From NCBI GenBank assembly GCA_019118905.1, contig DWYA01000077.1, forward strand, positions 7,074 to 71,073: DNA of 64,000 nucleotides, given 5' to 3'. A program made the position numbers and the translations under genes. The stretch's first letter is position 1, and each line of letters begins with the position of its first letter. Positions 24,331 to 33,964 of the stretch are shown here, piece after piece. The notes under the pieces are model-generated. The model worked only from the letters and a program-made list of their open reading frames with translations, ran no database searches and had not been told where the DNA came from. This stretch comes from Ruthenibacterium avium. GTDB lineage: Bacteria; Bacillota; Clostridia; Oscillospirales; Ruminococcaceae.

Positions 24331-26448
24331 ATGAGCGAGATCGATTCCGGAATGGAATCCCTGGTGGAGGCATTTATTTACGAAACCAGTGGACTGTTAG
24401 ACGAGCTGGATGAAATCCTGCTTGAGTCCGAAAAGGCAAAAAACATCAGCGAAGATAACATCAATATGATTTTCCGCATTACTCACACAATCAAAGGTTC
24501 TGCGGCCATGCTGGAATTTGCGGAGATGTCTACGCTGGCGCATGCGGTGGAGGATGTTTTCTACATCATCCGTGAAGATCCTTCCAAATTGGATTTGGTG
24601 TTTGACGCTATTTTTGACTTGGTGTTCCAAACGTCTGATTTCCTGCGCAAAGAGATTGCGTCTTTGCAAACCTCCAGCTATACGCCGGCAGATCCCAGCG
24701 CTTTGGTGGAGCAGCTGCATGAGCAAGCGGCTATCATGAAGGGCGAGGCCAGCGCACCGGCGCACGACCAGGAGGCACCTGCGGCGCAGGAAACAGCAGC
24801 TGCTGAGCCTGCACCTGAGGCAGCGGCACCGGCTGGTGACGGCGATGAGCTGCGTGTGCGCGTTCATTTTGACGATGGCTGCCAGATGGAAAATATGCGT
24901 GCCTTCATGCTGATTTCTCAGCTGAAAGGCTGCTGTACCAGCGTAACGTCTGTGCCGGCAAATCCTGAAACGGATGCATCGACGAGCGCGGAAATTATCA
25001 AAAACGGTCTTTTGCTGATCTGCCGTCCGGCTGATTCTGAGGACGAGGTTATCAAAACGATTGAGGAGTCGCTCAATATTAAATCGTATGAGGTTGAGGC
25101 TAACGTTCCGGCACAGGAAGCACAGCCCAAGAGCGCACCGGCCGCACAGCCCGCAGCGGAGGCAAAGCCCAGCGCTGCTGTTGAGAAGGCACCGGCAAAA
25201 CCGGCCGCTTCTAAGCCGAGCGCGGCAGAGTCTGCCCAAAAGGGTACGCCGGCCGCTGCAAAAGTTGGCGTAAAGCAAAGCCTCATCAGCGTCAATCAGT
25301 CTAAGCTGGACCGTTTGATGGATTTGGTGGGCGAAATTGTAACTGCCGAGTCGATGGTTGCGCGTGACCCCGATTTGAACGGCCTGCGTTTGGACCACTT
25401 CACAAAGTCCATCCGTGAGCTGCGCAAGCTGACCGACGAATTGCAGGATGTTGTTATGAGCATCCGCATGGTGCCGCTGCACGGCACGTTCCAGAAAATG
25501 TCCCGCATTGTGCGCGATATGGCCAAAAAGCTGGATAAGCAGGCAGAGCTGGTTACATACGGCGGCGATACTGAGGTGGATAAAACCATCAATGACGCCA
25601 TTGCCGACCCGTTTATGCACATGATCCGCAACTCGATGGACCATGCCATTGAGCATCCCGATGAGCGTGTCAAGCTTGGAAAACCGGCCATGGGTAAGAT
25701 TACGCTGGCTGCACGCAATGTGGGTGGTGAAATTCACATTGATGTGGCGGATGACGGCTGCGGCTTGGATCCGAAAAAGATTTTGGCCAAAGCGCGCGAG
25801 AACGGCTTGCTGACAAAGCTGGAAAGCGAATATACGGACAAAGAAATTTTCCAGATGATTATGCTTCCGGGCTTCTCTACCAACAAAGAGGTAACGGAGT
25901 ATTCCGGCCGCGGCGTGGGTATGGACGTTGTGCGCAAAAACATTGAAAAAGTTGGCGGCAGCATTACCATTCACAGCGAGTACGGCAAAGGTACAACCTT
26001 TACCATTAAGATTCCGCTGACGCTGGCAATTGTAGACGGTATGAACCTGGCAGTGGGCAACACCGTATTCACTTTGCCGATTACTTCCATCAAGCAGTCG
26101 TTTAAGCCTACCGGCCCCGAGCAGATTATCCACAATGCAAACGGCACCGAGATGATTATGGTTCGCGGCGAGTGTTTGCCGATTTTGCGTTTGCATAAGA
26201 TGTATCAAATTGACGCAAAGCACTCCGACATTATGGACGGTATTTTGATTCAAGTGGAAAACAGCTCCTCGAGCGCCTGCATCTTTGCGGATGAGCTGTT
26301 GGGCGAGTATCAAGTTGTGGTAAAGCCCTTCCCGACCTTCTTTAATAAGTACGACTTGAAGTCGCAGGGACTTTCGGGATGCAGCATCCTGGGCGACGGT
26401 ACCGTCAGCCTGATTTTGGATGCCAATGCGTTGATCAACAATCTGTAA
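24331..26448 (+). CDS. cheA: chemotaxis sensor histidine kinase CheA
   Basis: Autophosphorylates in response to receptor state and passes phosphate to CheY and CheB. The 705-residue chain has an Hpt/P1 domain with phospho-acceptor His52 (ITHTIKGSAAM), then P2-like segments separated by Ala/Pro-rich linkers (about 140-175 and 255-310). A dimerisation helix pair follows from about 320 (LDRLMDLVGEIVTAESMV), then the ATP-binding domain (N box HMIRNSMDHAIE; G1 DVADDGCGLD; G2 YSGRGVGMDVV) and a CheW-like P5 domain to the end. The ATG at 24331 fits the GAGGG site better than ATG 24325, which is only about 4 nt from it. First gene of cheA-cheW-cheR-cheB-yjfB. Confidence 0.97.
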   Translation: MSEIDSGMESLVEAFIYETSGLLDELDEILLESEKAKNISEDNINMIFRITHTIKGSAAMLEFAEMSTLAHAVEDVFYIIREDPSKLDLVFDAIFDLVFQTSDFLRKEIASLQTSSYTPADPSALVEQLHEQAAIMKGEASAPAHDQEAPAAQETAAAEPAPEAAAPAGDGDELRVRVHFDDGCQMENMRAFMLISQLKGCCTSVTSVPANPETDASTSAEIIKNGLLLICRPADSEDEVIKTIEESLNIKSYEVEANVPAQEAQPKSAPAAQPAAEAKPSAAVEKAPAKPAASKPSAAESAQKGTPAAAKVGVKQSLISVNQSKLDRLMDLVGEIVTAESMVARDPDLNGLRLDHFTKSIRELRKLTDELQDVVMSIRMVPLHGTFQKMSRIVRDMAKKLDKQAELVTYGGDTEVDKTINDAIADPFMHMIRNSMDHAIEHPDERVKLGKPAMGKITLAARNVGGEIHIDVADDGCGLDPKKILAKARENGLLTKLESEYTDKEIFQMIMLPGFSTNKEVTEYSGRGVGMDVVRKNIEKVGGSITIHSEYGKGTTFTIKIPLTLAIVDGMNLAVGNTVFTLPITSIKQSFKPTGPEQIIHNANGTEMIMVRGECLPILRLHKMYQIDAKHSDIMDGILIQVENSSSSACIFADELLGEYQVVVKPFPTFFNKYDLKSQGLSGCSILGDGTVSLILDANALINNL

Positions 26449-26464
26449 TGAGGGAGGCAAACGT

Positions 26465-26953
26465 ATGGCGGAAGAACTTATGTTAAACGCAGAACAAAAC
26501 AGTCACTCCGAGCTAGAGGGCCGTTATCTGCTGTTTTATATTCAAGACATGCTGTACAGCGTAGAGCTGCGGTATGTAATCGAAATTATTGCAGTGCAGA
26601 CGGCAACCCATCTGCCCAATTTGCCTATCTATATCAAGGGAATTATCAACCTGCGCGGCAAGGTGATTCCGGTGATTGATATGCGGTTGAAGCTGGGCTT
26701 GCCCGAGCGCGAATACGACGACAAAACGTGTATTGTTGTGATTGATATCAGCGATATTCACATTGGTTTGATTGTGGACAGCGTGTCTGAGGTTGTCACG
26801 ATTTCCGAGTCGCAGATTTCCGACACACCTTCCGGCGATATTGCCGAAAAGTATATTTCGTCGGTTTCTACCCACACGGATGGCGGTACGATCTTAAACA
26901 TTGACAGTGAAAAGCTGTTCATCAATGATTTTGGAACCATTGTGGCACAATGA
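26465..26953 (+). CDS. cheW: chemotaxis adaptor CheW
   Basis: Couples receptors to CheA at the inner face of the membrane. The 162-residue protein has the two-lobed SH3-like CheW fold: YLLFYIQDMLYSVELRYVIEI, then YIKGIINLRGKVIPVIDMRLKLGLP, the hallmark NLRG segment, then IGLIVDSVSEVV. A GGGAGG site lies 8 nt before the ATG, and it starts 16 bp after cheA. The N-terminal 20 residues are extra and acidic, without a known role. Confidence 0.97.
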   Translation: MAEELMLNAEQNSHSELEGRYLLFYIQDMLYSVELRYVIEIIAVQTATHLPNLPIYIKGIINLRGKVIPVIDMRLKLGLPEREYDDKTCIVVIDISDIHIGLIVDSVSEVVTISESQISDTPSGDIAEKYISSVSTHTDGGTILNIDSEKLFINDFGTIVAQ

Positions 26954-26996
26954 TGCACACAGCTTTTAGCATCATACAGGAAAGGAGCTGCGTGAT

Positions 26997-27848
26997 ATGC
27001 CCATATTGATGGATACGCAGGGACTTATCAAGCTTACGGATAAAGAATTTAACGATTTGGTTGCATTTGTTTACAAAAAATACGGTATCGATTTAAGCAG
27101 AAAGCGTCAGCTTATTGAGGGACGGCTGTCACACACGATTCGTGCAAAGGGAATGGCAAATTTTTCCCAGTACATGGAGCGGCTGTTTCATGACGGAAGC
27201 GGCGAGGAGATGCACCAGTTCTTAAATAAGATCACAACCAATCATTCTTATTTTGCACGTGAGAACGAGCATTTTGAGTTTTTGATGAAGGTGGCACTGC
27301 CGCAGCTTGAAAAGACAAGGCGGGGAGATTTGCGCATTTGGAGCGCGGGTTGCTCCGCCGGGCAGGAGGCTTACAATATTGCCATGGTAATGGATCAATA
27401 TTTTGGGCCGCGTAAGCCTCAATGGGATACCACGATTTTAGCAACCGATATTTCTACCAATGTTTTAACAAAGGCAAGAGAGGGCATTTATCCTGCCGAC
27501 AGCGTGAAAGGGCTGCCTGCCGCATGGAAAACAAAATACCTGCGGCAGCTTCCAAACGGTGATTATCAGGTGTGTGATAAAATTCGCAAAGAGGTCGTAT
27601 TCCGTATTTTTAACTTGATGGATCCCTTTGTTTACAAAAAACCGTTTGACATTATTTTCTGCAGAAACGTCATGATTTATTTTGACGCACAAACCACCAA
27701 TCGAACCGTGGAAAAGTTCTATAATGCAACTGCTCCCGGAGGGTATCTCTTCATTGGTCATTCTGAAAGCGTTGACAGGGCAAGTTCTAAATATACCTAC
27801 TTGATGCCTGCAATTTATCAAAAGCAGCCAAATAAAGGAGGACGTTGA
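26997..27848 (+). CDS. cheR: chemoreceptor glutamate methyltransferase CheR
   Basis: SAM-dependent methylation of receptor glutamates for adaptation. The 283-residue protein has an N-terminal helical domain (about 10-85, YKKYGIDLSRKRQLIEGRL) and a C-terminal Rossmann methyltransferase domain. The SAM-binding motif is IWSAGCSAGQEAYNIAMV near residue 118, with ATDIS following, and FDIIFCRNVMIYFD lies near 220. It has no tetratricopeptide extension. GGAG lies 9 nt before the ATG. It is followed by cheB, whose start lies 2 nt beyond the cheR stop, so methylation and demethylation enzymes are coupled. Confidence 0.97.
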   Translation: MPILMDTQGLIKLTDKEFNDLVAFVYKKYGIDLSRKRQLIEGRLSHTIRAKGMANFSQYMERLFHDGSGEEMHQFLNKITTNHSYFARENEHFEFLMKVALPQLEKTRRGDLRIWSAGCSAGQEAYNIAMVMDQYFGPRKPQWDTTILATDISTNVLTKAREGIYPADSVKGLPAAWKTKYLRQLPNGDYQVCDKIRKEVVFRIFNLMDPFVYKKPFDIIFCRNVMIYFDAQTTNRTVEKFYNATAPGGYLFIGHSESVDRASSKYTYLMPAIYQKQPNKGGR

Positions 27849-27850
27849 AG

Positions 27851-28900
27851 ATGAATCAGCCTGTACGGGTTCTGGTGGTGGATGATTCGATTCTGTTTCG
27901 CACAAAGCTTCGCATGAGCCTTTCGGAAGATCCTTCGCTGTCGGTTGTCGGCAGCGCAATGGATCCCGAGGACGCCATGCGCAAAATAGAGCAGCTGAAG
28001 CCGGATGTTATTACGCTGGACGTGGAAATGCCGAAGATGAACGGCATCGAGTTTTTAAAGAAACTGATGCCCATTAAGCCGATTCCCGTTATCGTTGTGA
28101 CATCGCTTCCCATGAATGCTCTGGACGCTTTGGAAGCGGGCGCCGTTGACTTTGTCAACAAGCCTTCCGCCGATGCACCGGGCAGCGTGGACATCTTTTT
28201 GCAAAATTTGCGCAGCAAAGTAAAAATGGCTGCGCAGGCGAAGGTAAGGCGTCCGGGCGCTGTGGTGCGTCAGCCGTCTTTGGTGCAGCGCTTGGCGCCG
28301 CCCATTAAAGCTTCGCAGGATACACTGATTGCCATTGGTGCATCCACAGGCGGTACCGAGGCCATTATTGAAGTGGTGAAGAATCTGCCGCCCACAACAC
28401 CGGGCATCATTATCGTACAGCATATGCCGGCGAATTTTACGAATTTGTATGCACAGCGTTTGGACCGCATTTGCAAGATGTCGGTTAAGGAGGCGCAGGA
28501 TATGGACCGAGTGATGACGGGCCATATCATTGTTGCGGCAGGCGACTACCATTTAACGCTGAAAAAAGACGGAAAAGGCTATTATATCAGAAGCATGAAG
28601 GGCGAGCGCGTAAGCGGCCATTGCCCCTCTGTGGATGTGATGTTTGATTCTGTGGCGGATGTGGCGCGTGACAAAGCGATTGGCGTCATTTTAACCGGTA
28701 TGGGTGCAGATGGCGCACGCGGATTGACAAAAATGCGCAAGGCCGGGGCCTATACCATTGGCCAAGACCGTGAGAGCTGTGTTGTTTACGGTATGCCCAT
28801 GGAGGCTTACAAGATGGGCGGCGTTTGCAAACAGCTTCCGTTGGATCAAATCGGCGACGAGATTTTGTATTCTCTTTCCAAAAGTGCAAAAAGAGGCTGA
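27851..28900 (+). CDS. cheB: chemoreceptor methylesterase/deamidase CheB
   Basis: Removes receptor methyl groups and can deamidate Gln, activated by CheA. The 349-residue protein has a receiver domain (acidic pair Asp11/12, phospho-acceptor Asp57 in ITLDVEMPKMNG, Lys104), a linker (about 125-155) and a methylesterase domain with triad Ser165 (IGASTGG), His191 (QHMPANF) and Asp287 (GMGADGARG). The ATG at 27851 has GGAGG 9 nt ahead. No cheY, cheC or cheD is in the window, so part of the pathway is encoded elsewhere. Confidence 0.97.
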   Translation: MNQPVRVLVVDDSILFRTKLRMSLSEDPSLSVVGSAMDPEDAMRKIEQLKPDVITLDVEMPKMNGIEFLKKLMPIKPIPVIVVTSLPMNALDALEAGAVDFVNKPSADAPGSVDIFLQNLRSKVKMAAQAKVRRPGAVVRQPSLVQRLAPPIKASQDTLIAIGASTGGTEAIIEVVKNLPPTTPGIIIVQHMPANFTNLYAQRLDRICKMSVKEAQDMDRVMTGHIIVAAGDYHLTLKKDGKGYYIRSMKGERVSGHCPSVDVMFDSVADVARDKAIGVILTGMGADGARGLTKMRKAGAYTIGQDRESCVVYGMPMEAYKMGGVCKQLPLDQIGDEILYSLSKSAKRG

Positions 28901-29051
28901 TTTGGCTTCTGGCAGGAAAGAGATCGTCCAATAGCCTCAAAAAGGTAAAATTGCCTTTCAATTTGTTTTGAAGCAATGGTGCGTAAAAATTTTTAGGTGC
29001 TGCTGCTCCAAAAAATATGCAACGGATGTTGAACAAGAAAGGAGAATGGCT

Positions 29052-29231
29052 ATGGATATGAGCATTGCAAGTGCAAGCACAGCAATGGCACAAGTTGACG
29101 TGCTTCAGCAAACCTCGATTTCTTTGTTGAAAAAAACAATGGAAACACAGGAAGTGCAGGCACAGCAGCTGATGGAGATGCTGCCGCGCCAGGCTGCATC
29201 TTTTGGCCATCAGCTGGATGTTTACATCTAA
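29052..29231 (+). CDS. yjfB: YjfB-family putative motility protein
   Basis: The 59-residue helical protein, MDMSIASASTAMAQVDVLQQ and onward to QLMEMLPRQ, matches the short YjfB family found beside motility genes. The ATG at 29052 has AAAGGAG about 8 nt ahead; ATG 29046 is too close to the site. It lies 151 bp after cheB, probably read from the same promoter. The molecular function is not known. It contains no cysteine or membrane segment. Confidence 0.85.
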   Translation: MDMSIASASTAMAQVDVLQQTSISLLKKTMETQEVQAQQLMEMLPRQAASFGHQLDVYI

Positions 29232-29242
29232 CGTGCAGTAAT

Positions 29243-29289
29243 GCAAAAGCGCCGTGACGAGCGAATTTCGTTCGTCACGGCGCTTTTGC
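29243..29289. terminator. 18-bp inverted repeat closing the chemotaxis operon
   Basis: GCAAAAGCGCCGTGACGA (29243-29260) is perfectly inverted at 29272-29289. The T-rich part lies in the stem itself; probably a bidirectional terminator. Confidence 0.75.
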
Positions 29290-29336
29290 GTGTTTCAACT
29301 TCAAGTTTGTCCAAGTAAATCAGAACTTGCCGATGA

Positions 29337-29371
29337 AAATACCGCCCGATTCTTGACCGGGCGGTATTTTT
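29337..29371. terminator. intrinsic terminator between convergent genes
   Basis: An 11-bp stem (AAATACCGCCC, 29337-29347, with 29359-29369) whose right arm ends in TTTTT on the plus strand and whose left arm gives a T-run on the minus strand. It ends 16 bp before the leftward permease gene's stop. Confidence 0.85.
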
Positions 29372-29386
29372 GGTTTGAATAATCGG

Positions 29387-32300
29387 TCATTCAGGTGCTT
29401 TCATGCTTTCTACCATGTTGATGCGCTGCAATTTGCGGTGCATCACAAGATTGACCAAAACGCTGAAAGCAATTGTCAAAGCGGAACTGTACAAATAGCT
29501 CAAGGGCTTAATCGTTCGGCCAAACATCACGGCATCCACTTCCACGCTTTGGATGACAAAGATATGCAGGAAGATGCCGAAAATCAGGCCAAAAAACGTG
29601 CCGATCACTGTTAATGCGGCCGATTCGCGGTAAACATAGGCCGAAACCTCTCGGTCAAAAAAGCCCAGCACCTTAATGGTGGCAATTTCCTTGGTACGCT
29701 CCGTAATATTGATGTTGATTAGGTTGTACAGCACCACAAAGGCAAGCATACCGGCTGAAAGAATGAGCACAACCACAATGATATTGATTTTTTCCAGCAT
29801 GTTTTCAAAGCTGGCTTTTAAATCGCTGATAAAGCTTACCCCCGATACCGTTCCCGTGTTCAGTAAAGCCTCGCTCAATTGGTCGTGTACTTCTTGTGAG
29901 CTGTCCGCAGCACGAAGCACAATGGTATCAAAAGAGGGCTCGCTTCCAAAAGCGGCGCGATAGGTTTCGGCGGAAAGATAGACGTAGTTTTGCACATAGT
30001 TTTCCGCAACGCCATCCACACGGAATTCAGCCTCTTTGCCGCTGCTGTTTGCCAAAGTAATGACATCGCCCGGCTTTGCGTCCATGCGTTCACTCATTTT
30101 TTCTGTAATGACAATGCCGCTTTCGCTGAAAGGAACAGGGCTTTGCGATAAGCGGTCTTTCAGCGTCACAAAGCTGTCAAACAAAGCGGTATTTTCGGGA
30201 ACAAATAAAGTAGTGCTGAATGTTTCGCCGTCAACGTCATTTTCGCTGTTTTCTTGGTGCACCAGTAAGTAGCTTTCTACTAACTCACCATTGTTGAGGA
30301 CATCGGAAAGAGAGTCTTCCACGCCTTTGTCGGCATCTTTTAAGGTAGTAGTTAAATCGTAGGTGAAAATGGAACCAAACTGCTGGTACACAATATCACT
30401 GATGGAGTCATGCAGGCCAAAGCCTGTCAGCAGCAGTCCGGTACAGCCTGCAATGCCAATGACCGTCATAAAAAAGCGCTTTTTATAGCGGAACAAGTTG
30501 CGCGCCGTTACCTTGTGCGTAAATTTCATGCGGTTCCAAACCGGTTTCACACGCTCCAGCAAAATGCGTTTTCCGGCTCGCGGTGCCTTGGGCAGCATCA
30601 AAGAACCGGCATTTTCCCGCAGCGTGGTAAGAGAAGCGTTCAGGGTTGCCGCCAACGTGGCAACGAGCGCCAGCCCGCAAGCCATTAAAGCATAGGGGGC
30701 ATCAAACAAATAGTGCAGCGGCGGCAGGAGGTACATCATGGTGTAGGCGTTCCAGATGACCGTGGGGAACAGGTAAAGGCCAACAGAAATGCCGATGACG
30801 CAGCCGGAGCCGGTGGCCGCAACGGCATAGAGCAGATATTTTTTCATAATATCAAAGCTGCTGTATCCAAGCGCCTTCATGGTTCCGATTTGCGTGCGTT
30901 CTTCTTCCACCATGCGCGTCATTGTGGTGAGCGACACCAATGCCGCAACCAAGAAGAAGAAAATGGGGAAGACACCGGCGATGGCTTCTACCTTTTCCAC
31001 ATTGGAGGAGAAAGAGGCATAGCTGACATTTGTCGAACGAGTCAGCACATACCATTCCGGCACCTTCATTTCACTTAAAGCGCGTTCACCATCTTCCAAC
31101 TGCTTGCGTGCGTCGTCGAGCTGTGCCTGTGCCTCCTCTTTGCTGGCCTGGTACTCGTTTTCGCCCTGCGCCAGCTCTTGCTTGGCGGCTTCCAGCTGTT
31201 CTTCTCCGTCTGCCACTTCGTTTTTCGAGTTTTCCAGCTTGGCCTCAGCGAGTTCCATTTGCAGCCGTGCCAGATCGGGCGCCAGATTCAATGAAGTTTC
31301 ACCGGCAGCAAGCTGTGCTTCCGCGGCAGTAATTTGTGCCTTTGCTTGGGCAAGCTGTGCTTTGCCCTGTGCCAACTGCTGCTCACCCTGTTCAATCTTG
31401 GGCGTATTTTCTGCAATTTGCTGTTTGGCGCTTTCCAGCTGTGCCGAAGTATCATCCACTGTCTGCTGGGCGGCTATCAAACCGTCCTGTGCCGCTTTTA
31501 AAGACGCCTTTGCTGCATCGGCTTGTATTTGTGCAGTAGAGGCAGCGGCTTCCAGCACGGCCAAGCGCTGCTTTTCGGCTTCATAGGCCGCTCGTGCGCT
31601 GTCGCGCGCACTTAACAGCGGTGCTGCGGCAGTGGGGTCTTGCGCTGCCCATTCTGCTTCTGATAAATCGCCGCGGGCCGCATCAACGGCAGCTTGTGCG
31701 TCTAAATAAGTTTGCTCCAGCGTGGCGAGCGGCGACGAAGCCAGCGCCGTATCATATTCTTTTTGCGCTGCATCCGCCGCGCTTTGCAGTGACGAAGCCT
31801 GCTGCTCCAATGCGGGGATCTGAGCTTGTGCGCTCGACAGCGCGCTTTGTGCGCGTGTGAGCATCGGCTCTAAAGTAGCAACAAGCGTCTGCGCTTGTGC
31901 CAGCTGCTGCTTTGCATTGTTTAATTCCGTTTCTTTTTCGGCCAAAAGAGCGGCGTTTTCCTCATACTGCGCCTTGGCCTGCACCAGCTGTGCCTTACCG
32001 GCACTGAGCTCCTCCGTTTTTTGGGTCAGCTCACCGCCGATGGAAGCCTGCGACTGCTCCAGCTCGGCCTCGCCCTGTTCAATTTGCTCTTTGGCATCGT
32101 TTAAGAGGGCTTCATTATCGGCAATTTCCTGCCGCCCATCCTCCAGCTTTTGCTCGGCTTGTGCAAATTCCTCGTTGGCATCGCTGAGGGCGTCTTCGTA
32201 CTCCTTACGCGCTTTTTCCAGTTCTTCCTGCGTTTGGGTGTAAACCTCGTTATAACGGATTTCGCACCGCTCTCCCGCGATGGCTTCCATGCGGGAAACG

Positions 32301-33040
32301 GTTTCCTCTACAAGACTTTCATAATCGTCCGTCAGACTGTTTTGTGCCGCAGCACCGCTGACCGTGACATAAATATCAGTGTACGCTTCCAGTGCAAAGT
32401 TTTGCTCGCCGGTATAGACAATCATGGCGACGCTGCCGTTGCCTACCGTAGAACTTTCATTTTCAATGGAAAAGTAATAAGGCGACGTGACAATGCCGGT
32501 CACTTGATATTCCGTGCAGGAAAAATTGGTATCGGCATTGGGGCTGTCCGGCGAAATAGTCAGCGTTTCTCCCACTTGTACGGGTGCGCCCGTCAGCTCG
32601 TTGTTGATAATAACAACGCATTCGTTATCACGCACGGGTAAGCGGCCTTGCGCGACCTCCAGCCGGTTGAGATAGCCCACCGGTTCTTGAGCTTCAATTT
32701 GGTCCATGGGCAGGCTGTGAAAGCGCGTGACCAGCGTATCGCCGCCGGAGGTGTTTACGAGGGCATCGGCGCTGTAAGCGGGCATGATTTCTTCCACACC
32801 CTCCAACGCTTGAATGGCGTCGGCATCGTCTTGCGTCAGCGCAAGCGTACCCACCACGCGAATGTCGAACAAATGGCCTTCGTCAAAAAAGCGATCAGCC
32901 GAATAGCGCATGTCGGGCGTGGTGGTGAGCAGACCGGCAAAAAAGCCCGTTCCCAGCGCGACAATTGCCACAATGGCGGCAAAGCGGCTGAAAGAGCTTT
33001 TCACCGTGCGCAGGATATTTTTGCGATATGTTTTTTTCAC
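29387..33040 (-). CDS. FtsX/MacB-type ABC transporter permease with giant extracellular coiled coil
   Basis: The 1,217-residue permease subunit has one membrane helix at about 18-40 and a MacB-like extracytoplasmic domain to about 235. A very long Ala/Glu/Gln/Lys-rich coiled coil then runs from about 240-655 (LEKARKEYEDALSDANEEF and similar heptads). An FtsX domain with three helices follows (FPIFFFLVAALVSLTTMTRMVEEE), then a second periplasmic domain and a final FtsX domain near 1,080-1,217 (LYNLININITERTKEIATIKVLGF). The start is GTG 33040, directly adjacent to the ATPase stop. This two-gene type is mechanically coupled and often exports or releases lipids, peptides or lipoproteins; the substrate is unknown. 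The coiled coil is long for the family. Confidence 0.9.
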   Translation of the reverse strand: MKKTYRKNILRTVKSSFSRFAAIVAIVALGTGFFAGLLTTTPDMRYSADRFFDEGHLFDIRVVGTLALTQDDADAIQALEGVEEIMPAYSADALVNTSGGDTLVTRFHSLPMDQIEAQEPVGYLNRLEVAQGRLPVRDNECVVIINNELTGAPVQVGETLTISPDSPNADTNFSCTEYQVTGIVTSPYYFSIENESSTVGNGSVAMIVYTGEQNFALEAYTDIYVTVSGAAAQNSLTDDYESLVEETVSRMEAIAGERCEIRYNEVYTQTQEELEKARKEYEDALSDANEEFAQAEQKLEDGRQEIADNEALLNDAKEQIEQGEAELEQSQASIGGELTQKTEELSAGKAQLVQAKAQYEENAALLAEKETELNNAKQQLAQAQTLVATLEPMLTRAQSALSSAQAQIPALEQQASSLQSAADAAQKEYDTALASSPLATLEQTYLDAQAAVDAARGDLSEAEWAAQDPTAAAPLLSARDSARAAYEAEKQRLAVLEAAASTAQIQADAAKASLKAAQDGLIAAQQTVDDTSAQLESAKQQIAENTPKIEQGEQQLAQGKAQLAQAKAQITAAEAQLAAGETSLNLAPDLARLQMELAEAKLENSKNEVADGEEQLEAAKQELAQGENEYQASKEEAQAQLDDARKQLEDGERALSEMKVPEWYVLTRSTNVSYASFSSNVEKVEAIAGVFPIFFFLVAALVSLTTMTRMVEEERTQIGTMKALGYSSFDIMKKYLLYAVAATGSGCVIGISVGLYLFPTVIWNAYTMMYLLPPLHYLFDAPYALMACGLALVATLAATLNASLTTLRENAGSLMLPKAPRAGKRILLERVKPVWNRMKFTHKVTARNLFRYKKRFFMTVIGIAGCTGLLLTGFGLHDSISDIVYQQFGSIFTYDLTTTLKDADKGVEDSLSDVLNNGELVESYLLVHQENSENDVDGETFSTTLFVPENTALFDSFVTLKDRLSQSPVPFSESGIVITEKMSERMDAKPGDVITLANSSGKEAEFRVDGVAENYVQNYVYLSAETYRAAFGSEPSFDTIVLRAADSSQEVHDQLSEALLNTGTVSGVSFISDLKASFENMLEKINIIVVVLILSAGMLAFVVLYNLININITERTKEIATIKVLGFFDREVSAYVYRESAALTVIGTFFGLIFGIFLHIFVIQSVEVDAVMFGRTIKPLSYLYSSALTIAFSVLVNLVMHRKLQRINMVESMKAPE

Positions 33041-33748
33041 TTACCACTCAATCCTTTCCACCGGGGTGGGGCAGGCGTTGATTTCCATTGCCTGCACCGT
33101 ACCGCTCCTGATATGGATTACCCGGTCCGCCATGGCGGTCAGCGCCGTGTTGTGCGTGATGACAATAACGGTTTTTCCGGTGCGGCGGCAGGTGTCCTGC
33201 AAAAGCTTGAGCACCTGCTTGCCCGTCACATAGTCCAATGCGCCGGTCGGTTCATCACACAGCAAAATTTTGGGGTTTTTGGCCAGTGCGCGCGCAATGG
33301 AAACGCGCTGCTGTTCGCCGCCGGAAAGCTGTGCGGGGAAATTGTCCAAACGATGCTCCAAGCCTATCTCACGCAGAACGGCAGCAGCATCCAGCGGGTC
33401 GCGGCAAATTTCGGACGCAAGCTCGACGTTTTCCAGTGCGGTCAAGTTCTGCACCAAGTTGTAAAACTGAAACACAAAACCCACGTCATAGCGGCGGTAT
33501 TGCGTCAGCTGGCGGTCATTGTAGGCGCTGATTTCATTTCCGTCCAGCAAAATTTTTCCTTCGTCGCACATGTCCATGCCGCCCAGCATGTTGAGCACTG
33601 TGGTTTTTCCCGCGCCCGAAGGCCCGACAATGATGCAGAACTCCCCTTGTTCAATCGTAAAGGAAACGTGGTCGGCTGCGGCAATACGCACACCGCCGTT
33701 TTGGTAATATTTACAAACGTTTTCAAACGTGACAAACGATGGCTGCAT
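33041..33748 (-). CDS. ABC transporter ATP-binding protein (MacB/LolD type)
   Basis: The 235-residue ATPase partners the adjacent FtsX-type permease. It shows Walker A GPSGAGKTT near residue 42, a Q-loop, the signature LSGGEQQR, Walker B ILLCDEPTGALD and the H-loop VITHN. It also carries the TGALD residues typical of MacB/LolD-like ATPases. It is followed with no gap by the permease, giving tight coupling. The ATG at 33748 has a GGAGG site 7 nt upstream on the minus strand. The pair is divergent from a TetR regulator, its likely repressor. Confidence 0.96.
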   Translation of the reverse strand: MQPSFVTFENVCKYYQNGGVRIAAADHVSFTIEQGEFCIIVGPSGAGKTTVLNMLGGMDMCDEGKILLDGNEISAYNDRQLTQYRRYDVGFVFQFYNLVQNLTALENVELASEICRDPLDAAAVLREIGLEHRLDNFPAQLSGGEQQRVSIARALAKNPKILLCDEPTGALDYVTGKQVLKLLQDTCRRTGKTVIVITHNTALTAMADRVIHIRSGTVQAMEINACPTPVERIEW

Positions 33749-33964
33749 GAGTCAATCCTCCAATAATAGACAAAATCATCGGCTGCAAAAACCGATAATA
33801 ATAAACGCAGTGTTGATTATTTTACTTGCTTTCTCTATTATAATGAAAAGAACAAAAAACGACAATCCGTAAAAAAGCGTATTTTGCCGATAAATGAACA
33901 AATGATAAAAAAGGTGTCGATTAACAAAATGTGAAATTTTTGTAAAGCAACAGGAGGGCGTGAG

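Noticed and set aside
24397..26460. 687-codon minus-strand ORF opposite cheA
   Set aside because: Antisense shadow; CheA on the plus strand has all domain motifs and a ribosome site.
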